The translations under genes and the position numbers were made by a program. From Acidobacteriota bacterium (GTDB taxonomy: Bacteria > Acidobacteriota > Aminicenantia > UBA2199), in NCBI GenBank assembly GCA_018897435.1, contig JAHIKI010000093.1, positions 1 through 36,605 of the forward strand: DNA of 36,605 nt. The letters run 5' to 3'. Shown piece after piece: positions 22,551 to 30,136 of this stretch (the first letter of the stretch is position 1; every line of letters starts with the position of its first letter). Below the pieces are notes generated by a model. That model was not told the DNA's origin, searched no databases, and saw only the letters and a list, made by a program, of their open reading frames with translations.

Positions 22551-22596
22551 GTAGGGGCACGGCCCCCATGTGGGGACAAGCGCGCCGTGCCCCTAC
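22551..22596. repeat. Short GTAGGGGC palindromic element, possible bidirectional terminator
   Basis: A 13-bp perfect inverted repeat (GTAGGGGCACGGC / GCCGTGCCCCTAC) encloses a smaller hairpin CCCCA-TG-TGGGG. It fills the 68-bp gap between the convergent pfp and ABC permease genes. The outer sequence is the same as in the element at 35754-35890. Confidence 0.6.
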
Positions 22597-22615
22597 ATCC
22601 AAACGCGAATCGATC

Positions 22616-23926
22616 CTATTTGTATCGCACCCAGCGCAGGATTTCTCCAAGCGTAGGTTTTTTTCCGTACATCAGCATGCCCACGCGGAATATCTTTGCC
22701 CCCAGCCAGGCCAAGCCCCAGATGGTCAGCGAGCAGAGGGCGATCGACGTGACGATCTGCCACAGCGGCGGCGTGGATGCAGTGATGCGCATGAACATCA
22801 GGATGGGGCTGAAGATAGGGATGAGCGAGGCTACCAGGGCCAGGGTAGTGTTCGGGTTCTGGGTGGCCGAGAAACCGATGAAATAGGGGATGAGCATCAT
22901 CCAGACGATGGCTGTCGAGAACTGCTGCGCCTCCTGGTCGGTATTGACCGCGGCGCCGACGATGGCGTAGGGGATGGCGTAAATGAAGAAGCCGAGGATG
23001 AAGAAGACGACGAAGTAGAGCCCGATCTCGGGGGTCAGGAAAGAAAGGATAGAAGCGTCGACGGCGCCGGAGAAACGCGACACTAGGATAATGGATAGGA
23101 GTATCCAGAGGGCCACTTGGGTCAGCCCGGCCAGGCCGATACCCAGTACCTTGCCGTAAAAGAGGTGGGTGGACTTGGCCGACGATATGAGGAGCTCGGA
23201 GATGCGGCTACTCTTCTCCTCCAGTACGCCGCGCATGATCATTTGGCCGTAGCCGATCAGCACACCGAAAAGAATGATCATCATGAACAGCGACATGATG
23301 TAATCCATGCCCGAACTGGACTTGGTGGTGCCTTCCTTCTTGACCTTGAAAGTGTCGACCAGGACGTCGCGGGTGGCCTCGAGCACCACTGCCGGGTCGA
23401 TCTGTTTTTCCAGCAGCAGCTGCTGCGAGATGACCGTGCGCAGGGTGGAGGCGATAAAGCTGTTGGTGGCGAAATCGGAAATGGAGGTCGCATAGTAGGA
23501 GACCTGGCGGCCGGACTTGACATCGGCCGGGATAAGCAGCAGTCCGTCGATCTCCTTTTTCAAGACCTTCTGCTCATATTCACGGACTACGGCGGCGGCG
23601 TCCCGACCATTCAGCTTAACCGGGCGGAAACTGATCAAACCAGCCACTTCCGACTCGCGCGGTTTGCGCATTGAACCTTCCAGATCGAAGCCCGGCTTCC
23701 CGGGCTCCTGCCGCGTCGTGGGTTTGGCGGTCAGGGCCTGGTAATAGCCGCCGGCGAAGTCGGCCACGGCGATCTTCTTTTCGGTGCGGCCCACTTTCAT
23801 CAGCAGCACCGGCACGAACATCATGCCCCCCATCAGCACGGGCGTCAGGATGGTCATGATGATGAACGACTTCTTCTTGACGATGGCCTTGTATTCTTTT
23901 TTTATGACGGCGAAGATCTTCTTCAT
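22616..23926 (-). CDS. ABC-2 type permease (NatB/YhaP-like)
   Basis: A 436-aa membrane protein. One N-terminal span (about residues 21-43) is followed by a large extracytoplasmic domain (about 45-220) and five to six C-terminal spans. The motif E-E-K-S-S-R-I-S-E-L-L-I-S-S (about 253-266) is the ABC-2 hallmark and matches NatB-type Na+/drug exporters. It overlaps the ATPase gene by 4 nt. The substrate is unknown. Confidence 0.9.
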   Translation of the reverse strand: MKKIFAVIKKEYKAIVKKKSFIIMTILTPVLMGGMMFVPVLLMKVGRTEKKIAVADFAGGYYQALTAKPTTRQEPGKPGFDLEGSMRKPRESEVAGLISFRPVKLNGRDAAAVVREYEQKVLKKEIDGLLLIPADVKSGRQVSYYATSISDFATNSFIASTLRTVISQQLLLEKQIDPAVVLEATRDVLVDTFKVKKEGTTKSSSGMDYIMSLFMMIILFGVLIGYGQMIMRGVLEEKSSRISELLISSAKSTHLFYGKVLGIGLAGLTQVALWILLSIILVSRFSGAVDASILSFLTPEIGLYFVVFFILGFFIYAIPYAIVGAAVNTDQEAQQFSTAIVWMMLIPYFIGFSATQNPNTTLALVASLIPIFSPILMFMRITASTPPLWQIVTSIALCSLTIWGLAWLGAKIFRVGMLMYGKKPTLGEILRWVRYK

Positions 23927-24834
23927 GCTCTTTCTCCTTCCTGGACTTTGCGGATGAAAATGTTCTGCAGCGACGGCTCGCTGAGCAGGAAGCCGTTGAC
24001 CGTAACTTTTTCGAGTAAGTCGCGCAAAAGCTGCTCGCGCTTGGAGAGATCTGCCAGTTCCACCTCCATCTCGCGACCGGAGTCGCGCCAGGATTTGACG
24101 TAAGGCAAGGCGCCCACGAAACGGGCGTCGCCCTCGTACTGGATCTTGACGAACTTCTGGCCGTATTCGGCCTTGATCTCGGCCAGGGTGCCGTCGAGTA
24201 CCTTGCGGCCCTTGTCGATCATCACCAGCGAGTCGACCGTCTTCTCGGCGTACTCCATCAGGTGGGTAGAGTAGATAATGGTTGTTCCTTCGCGTTTGCT
24301 GGACAGGATGATGTCCTTGATCAGTTCAATGTTCAGGGGGTCGAGCCCGGAGAAGGGTTCATCGAGTATGAGCAGTTCGGGATTGTGCAGGATGGTGATG
24401 ATGAACTGGAGCTTCTGGGCCATGCCCTTGGAGAGCTCCTCCACTTTCTTTTCCTCGTAGCCGTCCAACTGGAATTGTTTCAGCAGCAGGCGGCCGCGTT
24501 CTTTGATAGCCGCGACCTTCATGCCTTTCAGCTCGCCCATGAAGAGCAATGTGTCCATCACCTGCAGTTTGCGGTAAAGGCCGCGCTCTTCAGGCAGGTA
24601 ACCGATGCGGTCCTTCACCTTCTCGGAAAAATTCTTGCCCAGGATCTCGATGTGCCCGGCATCCGGGGCGATGATGTTCATGACCATGCGGATGGTCGTG
24701 GTTTTGCCGGCTCCGTTGGGGCCCAGCAGGCCCAGGATATCTCCTCTGCGGACCGTGAAGGAAATATTGTCCACGGCCCTTTTGCCGTCGAAATCCTTGA
24801 CCAGATCCTTCAATGACAATGCCTGTTCATTCAT
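23923..24834 (-). CDS. ABC transporter ATP-binding protein (NatA-like)
   Basis: A 303-aa ATPase with Walker A GPNGAGKTT (about residues 38-46), signature L-S-K-G-M-A-Q-K, Walker B L-L-I-L-D-E-P-F-S-G-L-D-P and switch Y-S-T-H. A C-terminal domain of about 85 residues follows, as in NatA/YhaQ proteins. The ATG at 24834 follows AAGGAG. With the overlapping permease gene it forms a complete exporter. The gene lies 84 bp downstream of priA on the same strand and also has a possible own promoter at 24883. Confidence 0.93.
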   Translation of the reverse strand: MNEQALSLKDLVKDFDGKRAVDNISFTVRRGDILGLLGPNGAGKTTTIRMVMNIIAPDAGHIEILGKNFSEKVKDRIGYLPEERGLYRKLQVMDTLLFMGELKGMKVAAIKERGRLLLKQFQLDGYEEKKVEELSKGMAQKLQFIITILHNPELLILDEPFSGLDPLNIELIKDIILSSKREGTTIIYSTHLMEYAEKTVDSLVMIDKGRKVLDGTLAEIKAEYGQKFVKIQYEGDARFVGALPYVKSWRDSGREMEVELADLSKREQLLRDLLEKVTVNGFLLSEPSLQNIFIRKVQEGERA

Positions 24835-24882
24835 GACTGCTCCTTGTGTTTTTTTCAGCAATGCGGGGGGTTCCCGTTTTTT

Positions 24883-24904
24883 ATTATACGGCCGACATGT
24901 CGGC
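24883..24904 (-). promoter_or_regulatory. TATAAT box with adjoining 14-bp palindrome
   Basis: On the minus strand a consensus TATAAT (24888-24883) is preceded, after 2 bp, by the perfect palindrome GCCGACATGTCGGC (24891-24904). The palindrome fills the spacer, and no good -35 lies 16-20 bp upstream. This suggests a regulated promoter for the ABC exporter, repressed or activated by a dimeric regulator. The function is inference. Confidence 0.45.
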
Positions 24905-24918
24905 AAGGTTTTATTTTG

Positions 24919-26799
24919 CTAACCGGCTGTCAACTGCAGGTGGCTTCTTTTTATCTTGTGCAGCCCGGCTTGGGCGATCTTTTCCGCCGAGGTGTGCAGT
25001 TCCAGGATGCCCCGGTAGGTCCCCCGCAGTGGCTGCCGTGAAAGCAGATAAATTCTTTTTATTTGCAAATCCTCCTTGTGCTTGAGGTTCAGGCCGCGCA
25101 TGGCGGCGGCCAGTGAGCGCAAGCTGGTTCCTTTCAGTTCAAGCTGATACACACTGGCGAACGGGGGCAGGATGAACCATTGGCGGTATTTCAATTCCCG
25201 CTCGAAAAACTTTTCTTCGTCAATGAGGAACTGCAGCGCGTAATGAAAGTGGAAAACCGAGAAGACGTGCAATTCCCCTCCGGGCTTAAGTGTTTCTCCG
25301 ATCTCGGCCCCGGTGGCGTAGATCATTTCGGCGGCATTGAATTCTTCCATGTTGAAGAAGGATTCGGGCTTGATGTAGATGACGGCGGCGAACATTTCCC
25401 TGAAAAAAGGATTGAGGGCAGCCGGGGTGGCAATGATTACGGGACTGGCGTTCGCGGCGGCTACGGTTGGCGCGGCAGTTTTGAGATCGGCCGCGGTCAT
25501 GACCAGCGCCGCTTTTTCGCCGACGGCGCGTTCCACGGCCCGGGACAGGGAGTCGATGCTGATATCGTGGAGCAAGGTGAGGTTTTTTCCGCAGCGGGGG
25601 CAATCGTTCAGCGTCTCTTTGTGGAACGTGCAGCGGCGGCAGGCGGCCCGTTGCGTTTCTTCCACCTGCAGGTTGCCGCCGCAGCGTGGACAGGAAGCGA
25701 TCTTGCGGCATTGGCCGCAGAACAAGTGCAGCACAGGCTGGATGCGGTTGACCAGGACCAGGGTCTTCTTTTTTTCCAGGACATTTTGACGGATCATGTC
25801 CACGATGTCACTTGGGATGCCGCGTTCCTTGCCTTTGAGCATGTGAACCTGGCAGGAGATGCTGCGCTCCCGGCGTCGGTCGCTGATGTGCTGATCCTTA
25901 CGCTGCCAATACGTGACGCAGGAGTGGGACGCCGCACCGCGCAGCAGGGGAATGCGGCCCGCTTGCGCCCGCATCGCGGCCAGGTGGTCGATGCGGAACG
26001 GCGAAGCGAAACCGCGTTGGTAAAGCGGCGACGCCGCCCGGTCGACGATCAGCAGGCCCGGATCGGTCAAGGGCAGCATAAGCGCCGAAAGTCCGCCGCA
26101 AACTACGCCGCTTTTCCCCAGTCGGTATTGCCGCCAGATGTTTTCCTTGGCCGCGGTTTTAACGCCCGAATGATATAGATCAAGTCCGGGTATAACAGTC
26201 TGCCAGTAGCTGGCCGTGGCGTTGTCGGGAACCAGCAGGATGACACTGCGGCCGCGGGCCAGGGTCTGCCGGCACATATCCACGTATTCGCGGTCGCGCC
26301 CCGGACCCAGGAGCAGGCGGGAAAACAAAGCATCGTCTTCAGGCTGCGGAACGGCGGCGATTGGACCGGCCTCGGTTCCAACCTTGAAAAAAAAGCGCAG
26401 CGGGCCGGCAGCGGCCAGTTTTTCCAATTGCCCGGGACCGAATTCAGCCATTTTCCGCACCTGTCCGTCTGCTTCCAGGCGCAAATTCTTCAAGTTTTTC
26501 TGGCTGGGAGGCAGGCAGTGGTCGAGCACGCTGCCGGCCGAGGCGAAATAGGCGGCGGCAGTTTGCCGGGCGAACTCCAGAAAGGCCCGGTCGGGGCAAA
26601 AAGGATCGTCGATGAAACCGATGATGCTTTTCAACCTGCCGCTGTAGGGCGAATCCAGGTCCAGCACCCAGCCGAGCACGATGCGCTTGCCCAGCGGCAC
26701 CAGCACGCGCATGCCGGCTTTCAATCCAAGCGGGGCGTCTTCGCACCCGTAGGTCAGTGGTTCAAAGATGTTGTAGGAAAGGGCGACGCTGATCTTCAA
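24919..26799 (-). CDS. priA: PriA-like replication restart protein with degenerate helicase motifs
   Basis: A 626-aa protein with the PriA layout: N-terminal DNA-binding domain (K-I-S-V-A-L-S-Y-N-I-F-E-P-L-T-Y), helicase-like core and C-terminal domain. All eight zinc-binding cysteines are in PriA spacing (about C361, C364, C370, C373, C387, C390, C400, C403). The ATPase motifs are lost. The P-loop position (about 165-171) reads G-P-G-R-D-R-E instead of G-x-x-G-S-G-K-T. The DEEH box reads D-R-A-A (about 252-255). The arginine-finger motif G-R-A-G-R reads G-A-E-I-G-E. It probably keeps a structural role in restart without unwinding DNA, as proposed for actinobacterial PriA. The start is a TTG in a TTGA overlap with the UDG stop. 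Confidence 0.85.
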   Translation of the reverse strand: MKISVALSYNIFEPLTYGCEDAPLGLKAGMRVLVPLGKRIVLGWVLDLDSPYSGRLKSIIGFIDDPFCPDRAFLEFARQTAAAYFASAGSVLDHCLPPSQKNLKNLRLEADGQVRKMAEFGPGQLEKLAAAGPLRFFFKVGTEAGPIAAVPQPEDDALFSRLLLGPGRDREYVDMCRQTLARGRSVILLVPDNATASYWQTVIPGLDLYHSGVKTAAKENIWRQYRLGKSGVVCGGLSALMLPLTDPGLLIVDRAASPLYQRGFASPFRIDHLAAMRAQAGRIPLLRGAASHSCVTYWQRKDQHISDRRRERSISCQVHMLKGKERGIPSDIVDMIRQNVLEKKKTLVLVNRIQPVLHLFCGQCRKIASCPRCGGNLQVEETQRAACRRCTFHKETLNDCPRCGKNLTLLHDISIDSLSRAVERAVGEKAALVMTAADLKTAAPTVAAANASPVIIATPAALNPFFREMFAAVIYIKPESFFNMEEFNAAEMIYATGAEIGETLKPGGELHVFSVFHFHYALQFLIDEEKFFERELKYRQWFILPPFASVYQLELKGTSLRSLAAAMRGLNLKHKEDLQIKRIYLLSRQPLRGTYRGILELHTSAEKIAQAGLHKIKRSHLQLTAG

Positions 26800-27449
26800 G
26801 GGCGTTTCTTGGGGATGAGGGCAAGCACTTTCTCCATGTCCTCCCACACTTCCCACTTGGCCCGCGATATTTCTTCCTTTTCCTTTTTATGCAGGATATA
26901 AGCCGGATGGTACGTGGCAATGAGCGGGATATCGTGAAAGTACAGGAGATGGCCGCGGATGCGGCCCATGCTGTGGCTGGTTCCCAACAGGTTGTTCAAG
27001 GCGACTCTACCCAGACAGACGATGACCTTGGGTTGAAGAATGGATATCTGTCTTGACAGATAGGGCAGGCAGGTTTCCACTTCGTCTTTCTGCGGTTCGC
27101 GATTGTTGGGCGGGCGACATTTGACCACGTTGGCGATGAACACCTCCTCACGCTGCAGGCCCATTTTCTGGATGATCTTGTCCAACAGCTGCCCGGCCTT
27201 GCCGATAAATGGCCGGCCGAACTGGTCTTCGGTTTCTCCCGGCCCCTCGCCGACGAACAGGATGTCGGGACGGTTGCTGCCTTCGCCGGGGACGTAGTGG
27301 GTCTTGCTCTCATGCAGCCGGCAGCGCCGGCACTGCCGGATCTCCCGGTCCAATTCGGCCAGGTCGGCGCGCGGATCGCTTCCCGGCAGGTGCAGGAATT
27401 CGGCGCCCATTTCCCCGAAAAATTTCAATATTTCCCGTAATTCATTCAT
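26796..27449 (-). CDS. Uracil-DNA glycosylase, family 4 (Fe-S type)
   Basis: A 217-aa base-excision repair enzyme that removes uracil from DNA. The four [4Fe-4S] ligands are visible (C40, C43, C111, C127). Motif A is G-E-G-P-G-E-T-E-D-Q-F-G-R-P-F-I-G (about 67-83) and the C-terminal motif is H-P-A-Y-I-L. These define the UDGa/family-4 group. The ATG at 27449 lies 19 nt after the coaB stop, and an upstream ORF extension inside coaB looks spurious. The gene overlaps priA by 4 nt. Confidence 0.93.
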   Translation of the reverse strand: MNELREILKFFGEMGAEFLHLPGSDPRADLAELDREIRQCRRCRLHESKTHYVPGEGSNRPDILFVGEGPGETEDQFGRPFIGKAGQLLDKIIQKMGLQREEVFIANVVKCRPPNNREPQKDEVETCLPYLSRQISILQPKVIVCLGRVALNNLLGTSHSMGRIRGHLLYFHDIPLIATYHPAYILHKKEKEEISRAKWEVWEDMEKVLALIPKKRP

Positions 27450-27468
27450 GAAGCTCCGGCTGCTGTTC

Positions 27469-28113
27469 TCAGGACCGGCCGGCCAGGCTGACGATGTCAT
27501 CCCAAATGATGGCGGCGATATGCGCTTTGTTCATTTTTTCCAGTTTGCGCACCCCGTCGGGGCGCACCAGGTAGACCTGGTTCTCCTCGCAGGCGAAGGC
27601 CGGGTTGGCCTCTGATATTTCATTCAGGATCAGCAGGTCCAGGTTCTTGTCAATGAGTTTTTTCTGGGCGTTGGCGAAGATATTCTCGGTTTCGGCGGCG
27701 AAACCGACCAGGATCTGGTTTTTTCTCTTGTGACGGCCGAGTTCGAGCAGGATGTCGGGATTTTTCACCAGCTCAAGAGTGATGCGATCGCTGTTTTTCT
27801 TCATTTTATCCGGATAGTATTTCAGGCTGCGGTAGTCGCTGACCGCCGCGGCCATGATGATCACTTCGGCCTGGCGGAAATGTTCGCCAATGGCGGTGCG
27901 CATCTCCTGCGCGGTTTCCACCTGGATCACTTCCACCTGGGCGGGGAGGTAGGTAGTGGGCCCGGTGATGAAGGTGATCGGACCGATGCCGCGCATCCTG
28001 GCTTCCATGGCCAGGTGGTAGCCGGTTTTGCCGGAAGAGCGGTTGGAGATGAAGCGCACCGGATCGATTGGTTCTAGGGTGGGGCCGGAAGTGATGACGA
28101 TTTTTTTAAACAC
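27469..28113 (-). CDS. coaB: Phosphopantothenate-cysteine ligase (CoaB domain, separate ORF)
   Basis: A 214-aa protein matching the C-terminal half of CoaBC: V-I-T-S-G-P-T-x-E-P-I-D-P-V-R-F-I-S-N at the start, S-S-G-K-T-G next, and N-P-D-I-L-L-E-L-G and G-F-A-A-E-T-E later. It joins cysteine to 4'-phosphopantothenate in CoA synthesis. In most bacteria CoaB is fused to CoaC. Here it starts with GTG at 28113, overlapping the coaC stop by 8 nt in another frame. The junction is a TTT plus A7 homopolymer; removing one T would fuse the two frames exactly at the domain boundary. It may be a true split, a frameshift or a sequence error. Confidence 0.9.
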   Translation of the reverse strand: MFKKIVITSGPTLEPIDPVRFISNRSSGKTGYHLAMEARMRGIGPITFITGPTTYLPAQVEVIQVETAQEMRTAIGEHFRQAEVIIMAAAVSDYRSLKYYPDKMKKNSDRITLELVKNPDILLELGRHKRKNQILVGFAAETENIFANAQKKLIDKNLDLLILNEISEANPAFACEENQVYLVRPDGVRKLEKMNKAHIAAIIWDDIVSLAGRS

Positions 28114-28636
28114 CGGCGATCTTCAGGCAATGACGGTAGATGGCTTCAGCATCCGGCATCCGGCCCTTACCGATCTCACGGTTGGCCAGTAAGCCTTCAA
28201 CCGCTTCAATGATCTCAACGCCGCGGCTTTTCAGGCGGGCAATGTTGTCGCTGACGGCCGGGTTTTCCAGCATGTGGGTGTTCATGGCCGGGGCAACGAC
28301 CACGCGCTTGAAAAAGGCGCAGAACAGGGTCGATAGCAGGTCGTCGGCAATGCCGTTGGCCATTTTGCCGATGGTGTTGGCCGTGGCCGGCGCCACCAGC
28401 AGCAGGTCGTTATCCCGGCTCAAATTGATGTGCAGCAAAGGGTCCTGCCGTTCCGCGAACAGCTCGCTATAGACCCTGCCCGGGGCAAAAGTCTCAAAAG
28501 TGAGCGGGACGATGATCCGCGTCGCCGCCCGGGTCATGACCACGGTTACGTCATGATCATTTTTTTGAAAAAACCGCATGATATCTACAGCCTTGTAAGC
28601 GCCGATGGAGCCGCTGACACCCAGTATGAGTTTCAT
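28106..28636 (-). CDS. coaC: Phosphopantothenoylcysteine decarboxylase (CoaC domain, separate ORF)
   Basis: A 176-aa flavoprotein of the HFCD family. Visible motifs are G-V-S-G-S-I-G-A-Y-K at the N-terminus, H-I-N-L-S near residue 68, A-P-A-T-A-N-T near 82, P-A-M-N-T-H-M near 115, and L-A-N-R-E-I-G-K-G-R-M near 150. It decarboxylates phosphopantothenoylcysteine with FMN. The ATG overlaps the gmk stop by 4 nt. The rpoZ gene often found between gmk and coaBC is absent. Confidence 0.93.
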   Translation of the reverse strand: MKLILGVSGSIGAYKAVDIMRFFQKNDHDVTVVMTRAATRIIVPLTFETFAPGRVYSELFAERQDPLLHINLSRDNDLLLVAPATANTIGKMANGIADDLLSTLFCAFFKRVVVAPAMNTHMLENPAVSDNIARLKSRGVEIIEAVEGLLANREIGKGRMPDAEAIYRHCLKIAGV

Positions 28637-29238
28637 TTTTGACCTCTCAAAAGTTTTTTTATCTTGTCCCGGTTACGGGGCATTTGCAGGCAAAAAGCGG
28701 CATAAATGCAGCGCAGGTCGGCCTGGGCCTTCGCCAGCTCATCGTTGACGACCACGTAGTCATACAGTTCGTAGGCGTGCAATTCCTTCAGGGCGGCACG
28801 CAGCCGCAGCCGTGTTTCCGGGTTCAGTCTCGTCTCGCGCTGGCGCAGCCGTTTTTTCAGTGCAGCCAGCGTGGGTGGGATCACGAAAATGGCCATGGTT
28901 TTATTGAACTGGCGTTTGATATTGCGCGTCCCCTGGACATCGATATCCAGGACCAACGTCTGGCCTCTGCCCGATTTGGCGCGGACCTCCTTCCAGCTGG
29001 TGCCGTAGCGGTGGCCGTGCACATCGACCCATTCGACGAATTGGCCAGCGTCGAGCATTTTTTGAAATTCACGTTCGGAAATGAAATGGTAGTCCTTTCC
29101 GGAAATTTCGTTTTTTCGCAGCGGCCGGGTGGTGTGCGACACCGAAAAATTCAGTTCGGAAAACTCGCTGAGCAGTCCATGAATCAAGGTCGATTTCCCG
29201 CAGCCCGACGGGCCCGAGATGATAATGATGTTGTTCAT
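28633..29238 (-). CDS. gmk: Guanylate kinase
   Basis: A 201-aa kinase converting GMP to GDP. The P-loop I-S-G-P-S-G-C-G-K-S-T (about residues 6-16) and the GMP-binding block S-H-T-T-R-P-L-R-K-N-E-x-x-G-K-D-Y-H-F are intact. The ATG at 29238 fits the family N-terminus; a longer ORF adds 18 unrelated residues. It lies 10 nt after yicC, the usual yicC-gmk pairing. Confidence 0.96.
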   Translation of the reverse strand: MNNIIIISGPSGCGKSTLIHGLLSEFSELNFSVSHTTRPLRKNEISGKDYHFISEREFQKMLDAGQFVEWVDVHGHRYGTSWKEVRAKSGRGQTLVLDIDVQGTRNIKRQFNKTMAIFVIPPTLAALKKRLRQRETRLNPETRLRLRAALKELHAYELYDYVVVNDELAKAQADLRCIYAAFCLQMPRNRDKIKKLLRGQK

Positions 29239-29248
29239 GATGGGCGCC

Positions 29249-30133
29249 TTACTCGATATTTTGCACCTGCTGCCTGATCTTCTCGATTTCACGGCGGATC
29301 AGGAGGATCTGCTTGTGGATATCCAGGCAACTGGTTTTGGCGGCGATGGTATGGGTTTCACGCTGCATTTCCTGGGTAAGGAAATCGGCCTCGCGGCCCT
29401 GGGTGGCGATGCTTTTGTCCTGCAGCAGGCGCTTCAGTGTCTGGGTATGGGTTCTAAGGCGGTTGATCTCCTCGGCGATCGAGGTTTTGTCGGCGCTGAT
29501 GGCGGCTTCCTGGGCGATGCGTTTCTCGTCGATGGGCAGGTCCTTGACGTATTTTTCTATTTTTTCCCGGTAATTGCGGAACACCTCTTTTTCAAAGTCC
29601 TTCTCCCGGGCATGGATGCTTTTGGAGTGATTTTCGATTGCGGCGATGCTGTCCAGCAAATCCTTCAGGATACACTGACCTTCCTGGCGGCGGTTTTCCA
29701 GGAAAGCGGCGAAAACCTTGGCGATCGCCTTTTTTATATTGAGTTGGTCTTTTGGGCTCAAGCGCTCCGGGTCGTGATCCAGGTGGAAAACCATGGGCAG
29801 TTTGAACAGGGAATCGAGCGACAAGTTCAGTCCCGGGCCGTATTTTTTCTGCAGGGGTGCAATTTTGTCCATGATCTCTTCGAGCAGGTCGGTGTTTAAC
29901 TTGATATCCCACTGCCTGGGGTCGCGCTGGAACAGGTCGAGAACGATTTCGATTTTTCCGCGATGCAGTTTGCCCTTGAACATTTCCTTGATGATCTTTT
30001 CGCTGGCCGCTGAAATGCCGCTGCCTCTGAAGTTGGTCTCAAGATAGCGGTTGTTGTAGGACTTAAAAGATATGAAAAGCGAAACATCCTTGAAATTGAA
30101 CCTGCCTTGAGCGAATCCGGTCATGCTTTTCAT
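29249..30133 (-). CDS. yicC: YicC/YloC-family endoribonuclease
   Basis: A 294-aa protein with the hallmark N-terminus M-x-S-M-T-G-F-A, the L-E-T-N-F-R-G segment near residue 32, and a C-terminal DUF1732 domain that includes R-L-x-T-H and E-A-D-F-L-T-Q-E-M-Q-R-E-T-H-T-I-A-A-K. Family members are RNases, and some are linked to sRNA decay. The start follows the msbA stop by 3 nt, with no clear Shine-Dalgarno; the in-frame ATG at 30124 is an alternative. Confidence 0.93.
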   Translation of the reverse strand: MKSMTGFAQGRFNFKDVSLFISFKSYNNRYLETNFRGSGISAASEKIIKEMFKGKLHRGKIEIVLDLFQRDPRQWDIKLNTDLLEEIMDKIAPLQKKYGPGLNLSLDSLFKLPMVFHLDHDPERLSPKDQLNIKKAIAKVFAAFLENRRQEGQCILKDLLDSIAAIENHSKSIHAREKDFEKEVFRNYREKIEKYVKDLPIDEKRIAQEAAISADKTSIAEEINRLRTHTQTLKRLLQDKSIATQGREADFLTQEMQRETHTIAAKTSCLDIHKQILLIRREIEKIRQQVQNIE

Positions 30134-30136
30134 GGG

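Noticed and set aside
22547-23086. 179-codon rightward frame after pfp
   Set aside because: It runs antisense through the ABC permease and begins inside a palindromic repeat; the product is low-complexity Asp/Glu/Gly/Arg.
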